Part shown: piece by piece, positions 24,882 to 36,713 of the stretch
How positions within the stretch are numbered: position 1 is the stretch's first letter
How the letters are laid out: each line of letters starts with the position of its first letter
Assembly: GCA_032622095.1 (NCBI GenBank)
Contig: CP136065.1
Location: 67,361,675 to 67,425,674, forward strand
Length of the DNA stretch: 64,000 bases
Reading direction: 5' to 3'
From: Siphonodentalium dalli
Lineage: Eukaryota; Mollusca; Scaphopoda; Gadilida; Siphonodentaliidae
Translations under genes and position numbers: made by a program
The notes under the pieces: model-generated
The model's database searches: none
Told to the model about the DNA's origin: nothing
Seen by the model: only the letters and a program-made list of their open reading frames with translations

Positions 24882-26294
24882 TGGTATTCATGGCATTTAT
24901 ACGTGGACGTACATACACAAACATTATGACAGACCAATGGAATACTAGGGAACAGTGATATGAAAAATAATTTCTCAATATACTGAAACATGTAAACGCG
25001 TAATGTGCCAATTATGAAGATTATTAATTGTTATTATAGCATGGAACACTTTTTTATACCAGTATGGTGCATCTTCGAAAAAGTACCAAAAAATACAACG
25101 GATGAAAACATACAAGTCCTCGAATTTTCATCGAAATAGGAAAATTGTATGGTACACCATCGATAAATTGATAGATCGTGTGTCTATTGTGAAGAGATAT
25201 ATTATAATAACATTGAATATTTATTATGTGTTACATATCCAGCTTAACAAGAACAGTGAATATCCGAAAGTATCGAACAATTTATCTCAAAATCGACGCC
25301 ATGTGCAGGTTCATTTTTCCTCATGCTTCGGTGGCATTTTGCCCCAATAAACAGTTTGTAGCCGCAAATAAACATTGAAACTGATTGTATGTAGCCTTCA
25401 CTAAAGTACTTGTATTCTTGTTGTCGCGATTTCAATGAAGTACCAGTCGAATTGAGGAACAATCCAATGAAGTCTGGTGGTAAGTCCACCAAATTTGAAA
25501 CACGTCGTGCCTTGTGGTCAGACATATCGACGCGTGATGTCTAACCCACTATACTTGAGTCTGGCAATTTATGGCAGGCGTGGTTATCGCCGCTGGGCAG
25601 TAAAGGGAATTGTACGTGATGCTGATGCGTCCTGTTGAATTGATAGTATGCTGGTGGAAAAAACTGATTTTGTTAAGAAAATGTAACGTTATTTTTTCTA
25701 AACTTTTCATTTCATTAGTTTTTGGCTAATCCGAGCGATTTGGGAGAGAGAGAAAAAAAACAATGTCACTAAGAAACATTAATGAAAATATATATATTTT
25801 TAATATTTTGATCATTGCTGCTCTGGTGTTTTAAATACGATTGGTATACATTTAGTCAATTTAATCGTGGGCGGTTTGCAACAACCAAAAGTACCATTAC
25901 TAAAATATTTTACACTATTCACCCAAAATAAAATTTAGTAAACATTGTTGGGTTAATGGTTGGTTCTAATTCCAGAAGTTGGGTTCATCGTTGGGTTAGA
26001 TTGGTGGGTTAGATTACTTTTAGTCCGTGGGCCAAAACAAAAAAAGATCACATTTGCTCCACTTTGACCTGAACAAAGGTTTGTATATATCCGGTACCCG
26101 AGCGATCATTCTTATTAGTCCAGTAATACAGTCCACGAGAACGTCAATATATATACATGGTTTGCTTAATCACAACATTTTTCAGTCGCAGTCCCAAACG
26201 CAATTCAAGCGAGCGTTGTGTATTTTTCCAGTTTGCTGTCGAACCAATATTTACAATACGGTCTCAATATGGTTAAATTTACTAATATTATACT
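24882..26294. other. Intergenic stretch after lectin gene 1
   Basis: No gene is visible. A GTTGGGTTnnnnGGTT-rich patch occurs at about 25940-26020. Open frames such as 25244-25525 (minus) lack recognisable domains. Confidence 0.45.
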
Positions 26295-26420
26295 CAGGGT
26301 TCGCGCTGCCACTTGCCAAATTTTCCAATAGCAAAACTAATTCAGATTTGGCAAAAAATATTTTCATTTGGCAAAAGTTTTGGCAAGTCACTTTTTTATT
26401 CTTCAAGAAATTTGAAAAAT
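26295..26420 (+). mobile_element. hAT-like 5' terminus, CAGGGTTCGCGCTGCC
   Basis: The start CAGGGTTCGCGCTGCCACTT, followed by TTGGCAA-rich sequence, resembles the CAGGGTT start at 61281 (CAGGGTTAACGCTGCC, then TTTGGGCAA). CAGGG termini are typical of hAT elements. The other end was not identified. Confidence 0.4.
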
Positions 26421-26584
26421 ATTGGTCAATCAATACCATTAATTTCAGTAAACTCTTACAACATAATTATAATAGTGGTGATGTATAAGTTTCACACCTC
26501 TATTAAGATGCAGTTAATCTCATAGCATTAGTGCCGATGGTTGGAGGGATTACTATTATTTAACGCAGAAGAATATGTATCAAT

Positions 26585-27005
26585 CTGGTGGAAATCGGCG
26601 TTAAAAATATTGTTCATCTTTTGTTCATCACCCTCTATGCATCCTGACTCGAATGGCCCCACTTATGGCAGCTTATGACATCCTTAAACACACAATTGGA
26701 CTCCTGATATCATGGATATGATTATGGATAAGTATTAATCGGCGACTAATTCAATTGTGATCAATTTTTTTGCCCACCCACCCCATCTCTCACCAAGACA
26801 GCACCAACATGGCGTCTTTAAATAACACAATCAGGCTCCTCGTATTATGGATAAGAATGCGTATCACTTTGTTGGAAATTGGCGCTAAAATTATTGCATA
26901 TCAATTTTGGTGCCCGTCTGCCTTCAGTTCACCCCTGACTCGGATGATGCCACTTTTGACAGATTTAAGCCACACCATTAGACTCCTCATACCATGGGGA
27001 TGACA
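26585..27005 (+). repeat. Repeat family with GGAAATCGGCG...TTGGTGCCC units, copy set 1
   Basis: About two diverged units of roughly 200 bp, sharing GTGGAAATCGGCG, TTTAAAnAACACAnTnnGACTCCT and ATATCATGG with the better-preserved array at 30060-30745. Confidence 0.6.
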
Positions 27006-27399
27006 TTGTACAAGAAAACTAAGATGCATGCATCAGGTCGGCCGTGAACTATCTACCATAGAATTGTTGTAGCTATCGATTATACATTTTGAAACACCCG
27101 TCTGTATGTATGTATGTGTGTATGCATGAATGCATGTGTGTATGTGTTATAGACTCTAACACTGTTCGAATTTGGTATTTAACGTGTCAACTTGACCTCG
27201 CTCATAGGCATGTTTCTGGACCTTGACCGATCCGACTAAAAATTTGTGTGTAGGACTACTTCGATCCCGGGAGCAATATGGACGGGTCCAATTTCACGTG
27301 GGACCATGTTCTCGAACGTGCTGATATAGGCATGTTTCTGGACCAATTGAACAATAGTTTGGCCAGACGCTGTATATACTGGGTACTGTCCAGATGGAG

Positions 27400-27960
27400 G
27401 CGATCACAAAAAAATCCCTAACTAGCCCGAACGAAGTCGAGTACATCAGCTAGTCTAATATATATTTTGGACATATGTCTGTCTGTTTGTCTGTTAGCTA
27501 TGGCCGGGAAAACTGCGTGACAGATTTGACGAAATTTGATACCTAGGGGAAATTATTTCCAGGGAGTATTTTGGACGGGTCAAATGTTGATCCCGACCTG
27601 ACTTTGACATTAAAAAAGATCAATTCAAGGTCAAATCTGGTAAAACGGAAGTATTTCAACGAAATTTGATACCTACTGTTACTTTTGTCCCAGGAGTGTT
27701 TCGGGTGGGTCAAATCATGACCCTGACCTGATCTTGACATTCAAAATTGTCAATTCAAGGTCAAATCGGGTAAAGCCGGGCGGATTTCGACGGGTACTTT
27801 TGTCGTGACTTTTGTCCGGGGAGTGTTTTGGACGGGTCAAATCGTGACCCCGACATGACCTTCACCTTTAAAATAGTCAATTCAAGGTTAAATCGCGCAA
27901 TTCTCCGAAAATCAGAGGGGAACATCCCGGACGAAGTCGGGTCCACCAGCTACTATTATA
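27400..27960 (+). repeat. Tandem units of a dispersed family ending CCCGGACGAAGTCGGG
   Basis: Three units of about 120-130 bp share CGAAATTTGATACCTA, TTTTGTCC, GGAGTGTTTnGG, GGGTCAAAT and CAATTCAAGGTCAAAT. The block ends ATCCCGGACGAAGTCGGGTCCACCAGCTA, a small hairpin. The same units lie inverted at 40490-40760, and a similar end sequence is at 33562-33600, so this is one dispersed family. Confidence 0.7.
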
Positions 27961-27984
27961 TATTTCTAAATTTAGTTACAAACT

Positions 27985-29020
27985 AAATACCTGTATATTG
28001 TACAAATGACGATCGGACAAGGGGTGTCGTCTGTAGGATCAACCAAATTATTTAGCCATAAAAATAGTAAAATTGAAGATCACCGCTGGCAGTGATGTCT
28101 TCACAAGGACAGTTTGAGAACAAAATATGGCTCACATCTAGCGGTGACCCAAAATATCCACATGAGAAAAAGTTCTCCAATAAAAGCTGGCTGCAGGGTG
28201 CGCCAATTGATTCAAATTCGAAATTTAGCAGGGTGTACTGCTTATGGCCATGTTTTCCCCGCAAATTTGATGGACAAAACCACTGAATCCGTTGAATCAA
28301 TATACATGTATACATGGATTAATTTATTTGCATTGTTATACACAGTACTGGTATATAAAGGTACTGAAAATAACTATATTACTAGTATACATAAAATAAA
28401 CCATATATCATGGCTATGGGTTCATGACAGCTGAGAACTTGGTGTGAATTAAAGAGTGGTGGTTTCTCAAGCATATCTAACCCTCCACGTTAAAAACATG
28501 CCATTAAATGTCATAAGTATAATCTAGCTTGAGGACAGAAGTGATCCATAAAACCCCCCTTAATTCAACCAGGTCCTCGCGCGATGTATGGTCGATCACA
28601 TGACGATCTAGGGGGATTATAATTGTTGTATAAAAACAGCACTGCGTGAAAATATAAAATAAAATAGTGCTACATCTTATTACAGATTATTGCCATATAT
28701 AATCAGTGATTATACAGACAGTCTGACAAAATAAAGTTTCAGTGACACTCTATCCGAAGAGGGGAATAATTTCATCTGTTACAGTCAATGGAGCAATTAT
28801 GAATCTGGAAAGGTGAAATTTCTAAGTAATACTAGATATCGACATAACGCGATAACATATAACGTAAATGCAATATGGCCGCTGGCGACCATTTTTTCCT
28901 ATGAAATTAAAAAAATATTTGATGGCTCTCATCTGATAGATCAATATCAAGATAAATATGAAGTTTGGTGATGCTCGGATGAGTGAGTGGACTGTGGTCT
29001 GTGCTAAACGGTTTGGTAAT
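27985..29020 (+). repeat. Decayed repeat related to the interior of the 5332-8149 element
   Basis: TTCTCCAATAAA, GGGCTGnAGGGT and GCCATGTTT at 28160-28260 match 6120-6200. GAAGTTTGGTGATGCTCGGATGAGTGAG and GTGCTAAACGGTTTGGTAATGC at 28950-29020 match 6430-6500. The open frames at 28052-28434 are not supported as genes. Sequence between 28300 and 28850 is unassigned. Confidence 0.5.
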
Positions 29021-29023
29021 GCT

Positions 29024-29330
29024 TAAAAAGATTGTTACCTTAATATTTTTATGTTCACTTTATAAACTTCACTGAGTCATCTTTGTCATGTATTGAGTTT
29101 GATATCTTTTGTTAACAGTTTATAAATTATGTATGTCTCATGTTTGTTATTTTAATTTATGTGTTTATTATCATTAAATAAAGTTGCATTCCTTAAAAAG
29201 ATTCTTACCTCAATGTTTTTATGTTCACTTTATAAACTCCACTGAGTCATCTTTGTCATGTATTGAATTTGATATCTTTTGTTAACAGTTTATAAATTAT
29301 GTATGTCTCGTGTTCGTTATTATATTATAT
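29024..29330 (+). repeat. Tandem duplication of a ~165-bp unit
   Basis: Copy 1 (about 29024-29190) and copy 2 (about 29192-29330) share TTTTATGTTCACTTTATAAAC, CACTGAGTCATCTTTGTCATG and TTTGTTAACAGTTTATAAAT with a few substitutions. Copy 1 contains AATAAA near its end, which resembles the 3' tail of a polyadenylated transcript. Confidence 0.8.
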
Positions 29331-29844
29331 ACACTTTATAGTGTGTTTTCAGAACGAAAAAAAAAATCAACAAATTTGTAAATTTAAAAACAATTCAAAC
29401 GTTGTTGTATTCCATGTCCCAGCCCGGACATATACACCAAATTTCAATAATATTCATTGAGAAACAACGGACAAAACGCTATATAACACCCGTATACATA
29501 TTTTATTCCGAGCCAGACTCATCCTCGGGTACATGTTAAAGTAGGTACCGAATTGACACACGTCGACTGGGGCGAGTTGGCCCTGGGGCGATTAGGCCGA
29601 TTCCGGCATCTCTATAATTTACCGTATGTATCCGTTTACGCGTAGTTTACTATAGAAAGTTCCGCAATTAATACCGTAAATAGAGCGACCATATTTGACA
29701 GAGAATGCCTCTGTTATTGATTATCAAGTTGCTATACATTAAAAACGACAAATTCACATGCTCGTTCAAGCGCAGTAGTCTATTTCCCCCATGTTAAAGG
29801 ACATCCACAAATACTAAATAACGCTAACCTACTGCCGAATGTTT

Positions 29845-29990
29845 TACACGACAACTGTTAACATATTTGGGCTGAATTCATCTGACGCGGTATTATTCCT
29901 CAAAATAAACAACAAAACCATCGTTACTTGGAAATGTAGTTTGGGCTAACATTTACATAAATCCTCCACATCATTTATTCGACACACACG
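29845..29990 (+). repeat. Dispersed repeat, inverse copy at 62935-63065
   Basis: GGGCTGAATTCATnTGA, GCGGTATTATTCCTC, AAATAAACAACAAA and TTTGGGCTAACATTTACA appear here and inverted at 62935-63065. Confidence 0.7.
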
Positions 29991-30059
29991 TCAGATGGAA
30001 AACAGACATGAAGTAACCGTCCAAATTGGCCGAAATAAGTGGTCGCAATCGGCGACTAA

Positions 30060-30745
30060 ATCCATACTTATCAAATTGAGTGCCCCTCCCACAATCTTTC
30101 AACCAAACGACAGAAATTTGGAGTCCTTGTATCATGGAGAATAATATATATCAATTTGGTGGAAATCGGCGCTAAAATTAGTTTTAACAATTTTGGTGCC
30201 CCTCTCCCCTTCCGTGCATCCCTGACGCGAATGGCGCCACTTTTGACATATTTAAACAACACCATTAGATTCCTCATATCATGGGAATGATTATATATAA
30301 GTTTCGTGGCAATCGGCGACAAATATTTTTTTCTGCCCCTCCCCCTTTTCTGCCCCTGACAACGGCGTCACTTTAGAAAATTCTAACCCACACCATTATC
30401 TTTCTCGTAAAAGGTTACCCCTAGTAGACCCGTTTGGTGCCATCTAGATGGTCACTCGGCGCTAAACTTAGTTTATCAATTTTGGTGCCCCTCTCCCCTT
30501 CCGTGCACCCCTGACTCGAACGGCGCACTTTTTACTTATTTAAACCACACCATCAGATTCCTTATATCATGGGGATGATTATATATAAGTTTCGTGGCAA
30601 TCGCCGACAAAAACAAATTCTGCTCCTCCCCTTTTCTGCCCTTGACAACAACGGCGTCACTTTAGAAAATCCTAACCCGCACCATTATCTTTCTCGTAAA
30701 AATTTACCCCTAGTAGACCCCTTTGGTGTCATCTAGATGGTCCCC
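30060..30745 (+). repeat. Tandem ~300-bp units with GGCGCTAAA...CCCCTCTCCCC
   Basis: Two near-identical units (about 30165-30465 and 30466-30745) share TTTTGGTGCCCCTCTCCCC, TTCCGTGCA, ATATCATGGG, TATATATAAGTTTCGTGGCA and GTTACCCCTAGTAGACCC. The array ends in ACACAGACAGACATACAGAC, a tail typical of several invertebrate interspersed repeats. Confidence 0.75.
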
Positions 30746-32705
30746 TGTGGGTTTCTATAGAACACAGACAGACATACAGACATACATTCGCAAATATAGA
30801 TATAGATGCGTTGTTCATTTAAGAAATCTAGTAATCGGCTATGCATTATTTTGTTTTAGAAGTTTAGAGATTAATCGAAGAATGCTGATTGGTCTGAAGT
30901 TGGAAATTTAATGAGTGTTAGTATTTTTTGGAATCGGGACTTTTTAGATTTTTATTTTGTTAGGTACTATTCCATGCTAGAAAGACAAATTAAAATTATG
31001 CAATAATGCTTCGGCCATCTCCTCAGTTGTTTCCTTGATAAGTTTAGTTGAAATACCATTGGAATCCCTAGATACTCTACAGTCATATTGAAGCACGTAT
31101 GGATGATCTTCCGGTTAGCAGTCGAAATGATTTATGTCGCCTTGTTTGCGGTTAGGGAGAAACTCTGTAAAATAAGAGTCAGTTTCATGTTCATTGAGTT
31201 GGCTAGTTTCCAACCCAATTTTTGAGAAAAAGTTATTGAATTTTTCGATATGAGTTTGAAATTTTCGAGTTCTATTCTGCTTTTAGTAAAGGTCTTGGGA
31301 TTATTATTATTCTATCTTCAATGCACCATAAGTATTTCCCATGATTTCTTTAAGTTATTGTTATTTATGATTTTTGTGGGTATATGTGGACTTTTCAACT
31401 GGGAAAGCTAGTCCATATGCATTCATATAGATATCTGAGAAGTGTGCATATGCTTGGTCGACACGTCTATATAACGGAGTCAGATGCACAAGAGTTTAAA
31501 ACATTTTTGATTTTATTTATGTTATCGGGACTAAAGTTTCTTTGATTAATGGTCGTTTCGTGATTATTGATTCTGTTTTGTGGCGAAGTGATCGGATACA
31601 TCGCATGTGATTATACCAGACTGACATTCGCCTTGTTTAGTGGAAATGTTATCTATGAAGTCGTTCGTAATTGTATGTGAGGCCTATAAACGCAGCCGAT
31701 TATCCGAGAGTCACTTTGTCCTTGGTTAATTTCAATGAATATTGTTTCTATTACGTTCTATTATACATGTGGAATAAATTCACTAAGGTCGGGTCGCGAT
31801 TTGTATAGTGAATGGATTCTTTTACGTAAAGGCATACGTGATCTCTGCTGCCATCATCGTCATCATCAACATCATCATCATCATCATCATCATCATCAGC
31901 AGCATGCTTGTCCTATATTAAATATTTCAGTTAGAGCAATAACTTCGAAAGAATTATTATTCGACTTTAAGTCGCACATGAGATTACAGACTCGAAATTC
32001 GCGTTGATGCTTCGACAGATGAGGCTGAATATTGAACATTTACCTTTGTTATTTGATTGATATGTCGCACGATGTGCTGGTGATATCTATCCACATTCAT
32101 TGCAAGTATTATTAGCAGAATTTAAATAATCGTCATATTCCAGTTCCGCTTCGTTCCATTTCATTGTAAGTAAAATAAATCAGAATCCCGAAACTCACTC
32201 AGATTTACGCTAGGTGCAGCCATGTATACGATATATAATGTAATGAATGAAAAGTATGCCAATCACTTCAGAATAAATTAAAGATGTAAGCATGAATATG
32301 AAATACATAATATTTTAATGTTGTGTTGTATTCAGCCGGTATGGTTCAATACGTTAGTATACACCTTTCGCATTTGACAAAATATAATTATTACGTCACT
32401 AGAATGTGTGGTCTTTATATTCGTTGTCGTTTTTCCATATTCGTTGTTACGATTACAGGTTTGGATTTTCAACAAAAGTAAAATATACATCATAAAGTAA
32501 TACATTCCCGATCGTTTCTCAGCTCCTCAATATGGGAGATGACTCTGAGATTATGTCCTTAAACTGTGATCGCCAATGTGGCCTTATCTATTAGTGGTAA
32601 CCAAATCATTCGTCGTCGCTTGCGAAACACAAAGCGCTAAGATATGACATGATAACAGCACAATTTAGTACAAAATACGCTGTACCGTAATCCCCTTACT
32701 GCGAG
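30746..32705. other. Gene-free stretch with a CAT microsatellite
   Basis: No supported gene. A (CAT)n tract lies at 31852-31905 and creates a poly-His open frame (31735-32007) that I do not accept as a gene. Confidence 0.5.
31852..31905 (+). repeat. (CAT)n microsatellite
   Basis: About 17 CAT/CAG-type triplets with a few interruptions. Confidence 0.95.
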
Positions 32706-32707
32706 TA

Positions 32708-33041
32708 CAGTAATGCCCTAATTAATCGACTCCATAACCACAGCAGAATTATGGGTAACTTTTCAGGATTTAGTCGGAAATATGGCTTGTTGCCATTCAT
32801 CGGAAAGCTCTCCCCTCGGAAATATGGCTTGTTGCCATTCATCGGAAAGCTCTCGGGGAGAGCTTTCCGATGAATGGCAACAAGCCATATTTCCGAGGGG
32901 AGAGCTAACAGAAACCCACATATTCATATTCTCGGGGAGAGCTTTCCGATGAATGGCAACAAGCCATATTTCCGACTAAATCCTGAAAAGTTACCCATAA
33001 TTCTGCTGTGGTTAAGGAGTCGATTAATTAGGGCATTACTG
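32708..33041. mobile_element. pogo/Tigger-like foldback MITE
   Basis: The termini CAGTAATGCCCTAATTAATC (from 32708) and its inverse (ending 33041) are flanked by TA on both sides (32706-32707 and 33042-33043). TA duplication with CAGTA-type ends is characteristic of the pogo branch of Tc1/mariner. Nearly the whole 334 bp is palindromic. A 39-bp block, TCGGAAATATGGCTTGTTGC and what follows, occurs twice on each arm. No open frame, so non-autonomous; the transcript would form a long hairpin. Confidence 0.75.
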
Positions 33042-33130
33042 TAGCAAGCATTGTCGTCTCACAAACGGACTCGTAGTCGTCAATTCTGTTGTCGTTCAAA
33101 ATGCAAAATGTGTCTAATATGCACCGAGTA

Positions 33131-33428
33131 CAGTGCAGGCGATTAACCCGTTAACAGAGTGCAGGCGATTAACCCGTTAACACAGTGCAGGCGATTAACC
33201 CGTTAACACAGTGCAGGCGATTGACCCGTTAACACAGTGCAGGCGATTAACCCGTTAACACAGTGCAGGCGATTAACCCATTAACACAGTGCATGCGATT
33301 GACCCGTCAACACATGCAGCGCAGGAGATTAACCCGTTAACACAGTGCAGGCGATTAACACATTAACACAGTGCAGGCGATTGACCCGTTAACACATGCA
33401 GTGCAGGCGATTAACCCGTTAACACAGT
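33131..33428 (+). repeat. 26-bp minisatellite CAGTGCAGGCGATTAACCCG
   Basis: About 11 units of 26 bp (CAGTGCAGGCGATTAACCCG followed by TTAACA), most differing by 0-2 bases, with two slightly longer units carrying an extra CATG-type insertion. It lies about 90 bp from the pogo-like foldback. Confidence 0.95.
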
Positions 33429-33561
33429 ATTGAGCTGACTGGCAAATGATCATTCTCAGAAGATGTACACAGATTTAGCCACGTTCATTACGAACGAATG
33501 CATGGGTGAATATGCAGGCTAACATTATGTGCATGTAAGTATTAATAATTACGATATATAT

Positions 33562-33910
33562 ACTAGCTGATGTGCCCGACTTCGTCCGGGCTATTTAGGG
33601 ATTTCGTCGTTGTTCGATCGGTCCAGAAACATGCCTATATGAGCGTATATGAGCGAGGTCAAAGTCAAGGTCAAGGGCACGGTCGCACGTGAAACGGGAC
33701 TCGCCCATATTGTTCCCGGATCAAAGTAGGCGTACATACCAAATTTGAGTCGGATCGGTCGAGCAGTTTTCGTGTCTATAACACACACACACCCACACAT
33801 CCCCCCCCCACACACACACATACATACATACATACATACGTACATACTTACAGACTGACAGACAGATAGACATACAGACAGACAGAAGTTCCGAAATATA
33901 TAGGATAATA
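33562..33910 (+). repeat. Dispersed repeat with hairpin head and CA/CATA tail
   Basis: It begins CTAGCTGATGTGCCCGACTTCGTCCGGGCTA, whose CCCGACTTCGTCCGGG can fold back. Then come AGGTCAAAGTCAAGGTCAAG and CGGATCGGTCGAGCAGTTTTCGTGTCTATAACACACAC, ending in CA, CATA and CAGA simple repeats. A 'Met-Tyr-Val-Cys' minus-strand open frame here is simple-repeat translation. Confidence 0.65.
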
Positions 33911-34094
33911 TATATACTGAAGTTGTGTATGTTTATATACGTTTGTACACGAATGTATATCTTCTGCCTTGACATTTTGAAATATAAAAATACCGTAATC
34001 ATGGACATCTATAGTATATACAAAAATACAAAAAAGTTACGAGAAAAGATAATAATACTTATTGATATCATGATTCCTGTAAATACAATGGTGT

Positions 34095-34400
34095 GTACTG
34101 GTAGGCCCACATGTATCATATATGCTGATAAATTTGTAGATCCAGAGTTAAAGCAGCACATGCCATTCATGGGACATTTGTATATAATAAAGCACCGCCT
34201 TGTTAAATAATCTGAATAAACAAAACATTTGGTGAACCATCATGGGATTTATATGCAAACTAATTTGTACATAGGTCTAGAATTAAAGGCGGCATTATTA
34301 TGACATTCATCACAATCCATGAGACATGTTTTCTATAATCTAAGCACCAGTATGTAAATACAAGTATTTGGAAGCCCATCATGGGATTTGTAAGAATATA
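34095..34400 (+). repeat. Diverged tandem duplication (~150 bp)
   Basis: Two units share TTTGTA/TAGNTCnAGANTTAAAGCnGCA, CATTCAT, CATGNGACAT and CCATCATGGGATTTnTA, at 34095-34255 and 34256-34400. Confidence 0.6.
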
Positions 34401-34486
34401 CATGTATGTGTCAATTCATTCTCACATTCACGTTTAAAGCGATAATTATGGTGTACAAGATGTCTATTTAATAGACTTATATAGAG

Positions 34487-34632
34487 GATCGCCAACGAGT
34501 TATGTTGGGATATAAAATTTTATGAAAGAGTTGGATAAATTTGATTAACAACGAGTTGTAGACGAGTTGTGCATCAAATCTATGAAACGAGTATCATAAT
34601 ATCTAATATCCCAACATAACGAGTTGAAGATC
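34487..34632. mobile_element. Small foldback element
   Basis: The arms GATCGCCAACGAGTTATGTTGGGATAT (34487-34513) and the near-inverse at 34604-34632 enclose about 90 bp. GACGAGTTG words repeat inside. No target duplication is clear. Confidence 0.55.
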
Positions 34633-35065
34633 TTGTATATCACATGGAAAAAACTAGAGCTTTATGCATATATTTACAGCGTTGGCTGAGACGCTTCACA
34701 ACCGTATACGACAATATTGCGCGCTCCTTGTCGAGATAGTCCGCGATAACCAAGTCGAGATAGTCCGTGAGCCAATTCTCAACAGACGCTTATATTTTGA
34801 TTTCGTTGCACCCCTCGCATTGTTCACTTCGACATATAAAAATATCGGGCCCTCTGTCGGTCACAGTGGCACTAATATTCCGTTATAAAAAGTGTCCAAT
34901 GGTAGATAAGTAGGAGAGACAACTTCGAGTCTCGACTCTCGATGCATATTTTTCTCCATTTTTTCCCCATATAATATAGGCATGTGAGTATTTTTGCGTC
35001 ATTGGTATCTGCTTGACATATATACATGTAATGACCAGGGAATATGTAGGGTTATGACAAAGCAA
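34633..35065. other. Gene-free spacer
   Basis: Nothing recognised; GTCGAGATAGTCCG is present twice in tandem near 34729-34768. Confidence 0.45.
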
Positions 35066-35068
35066 TAA

Positions 35069-36710
35069 GGCCCGTTCCAAACGACGGATTTTCGTCGACT
35101 CGAATCGTCATGTAATACCAGACCCACAATTAAATGCGCCAAAAATGCCACGTTTGAAACAAATAGATCCGTGTCAGACGCATCACAGACGAATCTCCGT
35201 CCAATTCAGACGAATCGTCGTTGGTGAAGCGTCTGAAATCCGTCTTGTTTTCAAACGACGGCTTTTTGACGACTCGAATCTAATACATGTTACAAACAAG
35301 CCGAAAGTTGCCGAAGTATCGAATGCAAATGATATGATAATGATATGATAATTCATATATACCGGTATAAGGGGTAGGGGTGGTAGCAATTACTGATTTA
35401 TAATAATTCATATATATATATCGATATTACTTATTATAAGGGTTAGGGATGGTAGCCTCTGATTTATAATAATTCATATATGCCGGTATTACTTATTATA
35501 AGGGTAGGTGTGGTAACCACTGATTTATAATATAAAGTTTTTATACAATGTTGTGTACAGTATGTGTTTTTCTTGTACGAGTCCAGGTTGTGGTGAAAAG
35601 TCATATTGGACGAGACACGCAGTGTCGAGTCTAATATGACTTTTCACCACAACCTGGACGAGTACAAGAAAAATTCATAGTGTACACAACATTGTATAAT
35701 GACATTTTTAATGACATTTTTAATGACATTTATGTTTATCCAAATTTTGGGAATAAATCTTTTTAGTGGTTATTTTTGGTATTTGTCGGCACTTAATTCT
35801 CTATAAAAGCCTGTATTGATCACACGAAAGCATAATTTGGAAGAGTAAACACGGAAATGTAAAAATACTCAATGCGGAAGTGAAACGTTTGCTAAACCAC
35901 CAGTGTTGCGCGAGCATCGCAATTTCACCGATTCATTTCGCAATATTTAATTCGTGACGTCACGGAGTCCCAATACAAAAGTGATATTGCACACTTGGGA
36001 GTCCAATATGACATTCGGGAGTACAGTATGACTTTTTCCCGGACTATCACGTGGCGGCTTTTGCCCAATCGGAAATGGTGTTAGTTAATGGATGGATAAT
36101 AATAATTCATATATACCGGTGTTACTTATTATAAGGGATAGGGGTGGTACCACTACATGATTTATAATATTTCATATATACTGGCATTACTCATTATAAG
36201 GGGTAGAGGGTGATAGCCTATGATTTATAATAATTCATATATCCCGGTATTCCTTATGATAAGGGGTTGGGGTGGTAGTATATGATTTATAACAAAATCA
36301 TACATACCGGTATTTACACGCATGGTATACACATACATGGCAATTGGTTGAACGATATAACATTTATTTGTAGCGCCTATTATAGTATATTATATACCTA
36401 TATGTACTATATACATCCGCATATACACGTGAACATATATTCGCGCTGCCATCGCGCACATACATATACATAATTTGTACTGTGTCTTGGTATATATGTA
36501 TAATATACCGGTATATATAGTCCTCTATATCTACACGTGACCATTTTGTGACGGTAACCGGGAGTGCACCTTTAAATAAATCGACCGATGTATTAGATTC
36601 GACGCGACGAAGATGCGTTCGTCTGAAACAAAATTGACCACAGTCACATCACCGACGGATATAATACAATTAGATTCGAGTCGACAACAATCCGTCGTTT
36701 GGAACGGGCC
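35069..36710. mobile_element. PIF/Harbinger-like element with nested repeats
   Basis: The termini GGCCCGTTCCAAACGACGGA (from 35069) and their inverse (ending 36710) are flanked by TAA on both sides (35066-35068 and 36711-36713). A TAA/TTA duplication with GG-starting ends is the PIF/Harbinger signature. Arms of about 45 bp continue into CGTCGACTCGAATCG; further copies of CGTCTGAAAnnCGTC lie inside (35180-35290 and 36600-36630). The interior is an array of about 65-bp units (TTTATAATAATTCATATAT...TATTACTTATTATAAGGG) at 35325-35540 and 36095-36310, interrupted by another repeat at 35543-36092. There is no transposase. Confidence 0.7.
35543..36092 (+). repeat. Nested dispersed element, copy 1
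   Basis: Shared with 58633-59175: TATACAATGTTGTGTA, TTTTTCTTGTACGAGTCCAGG, GGAAATGTAAAAATACTCAATGCGG-type words, ATTCATTTCGCAATATTTAA and GACTATCACGTGGCGGC. In this copy the first 157 bp form a hairpin (arms 35543-35613 and 35629-35699). Termini resemble TTATTAT on both sides. It splits the 65-bp array of the host PIF-like element. Confidence 0.75.
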
Positions 36711-36713
36711 TAA

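Noticed and set aside
31735-32007. Poly-histidine open frame
   Set aside because: Translation of a CAT microsatellite.
33131-33428. CRISPR-like array of 26-bp repeats
   Set aside because: No unique spacers between units.
33591-34008. Met-Tyr-Val-Cys and Ser-Val-Cys repeat open frames on the minus strand
   Set aside because: Translation of CA, CATA and CAGA simple repeats.
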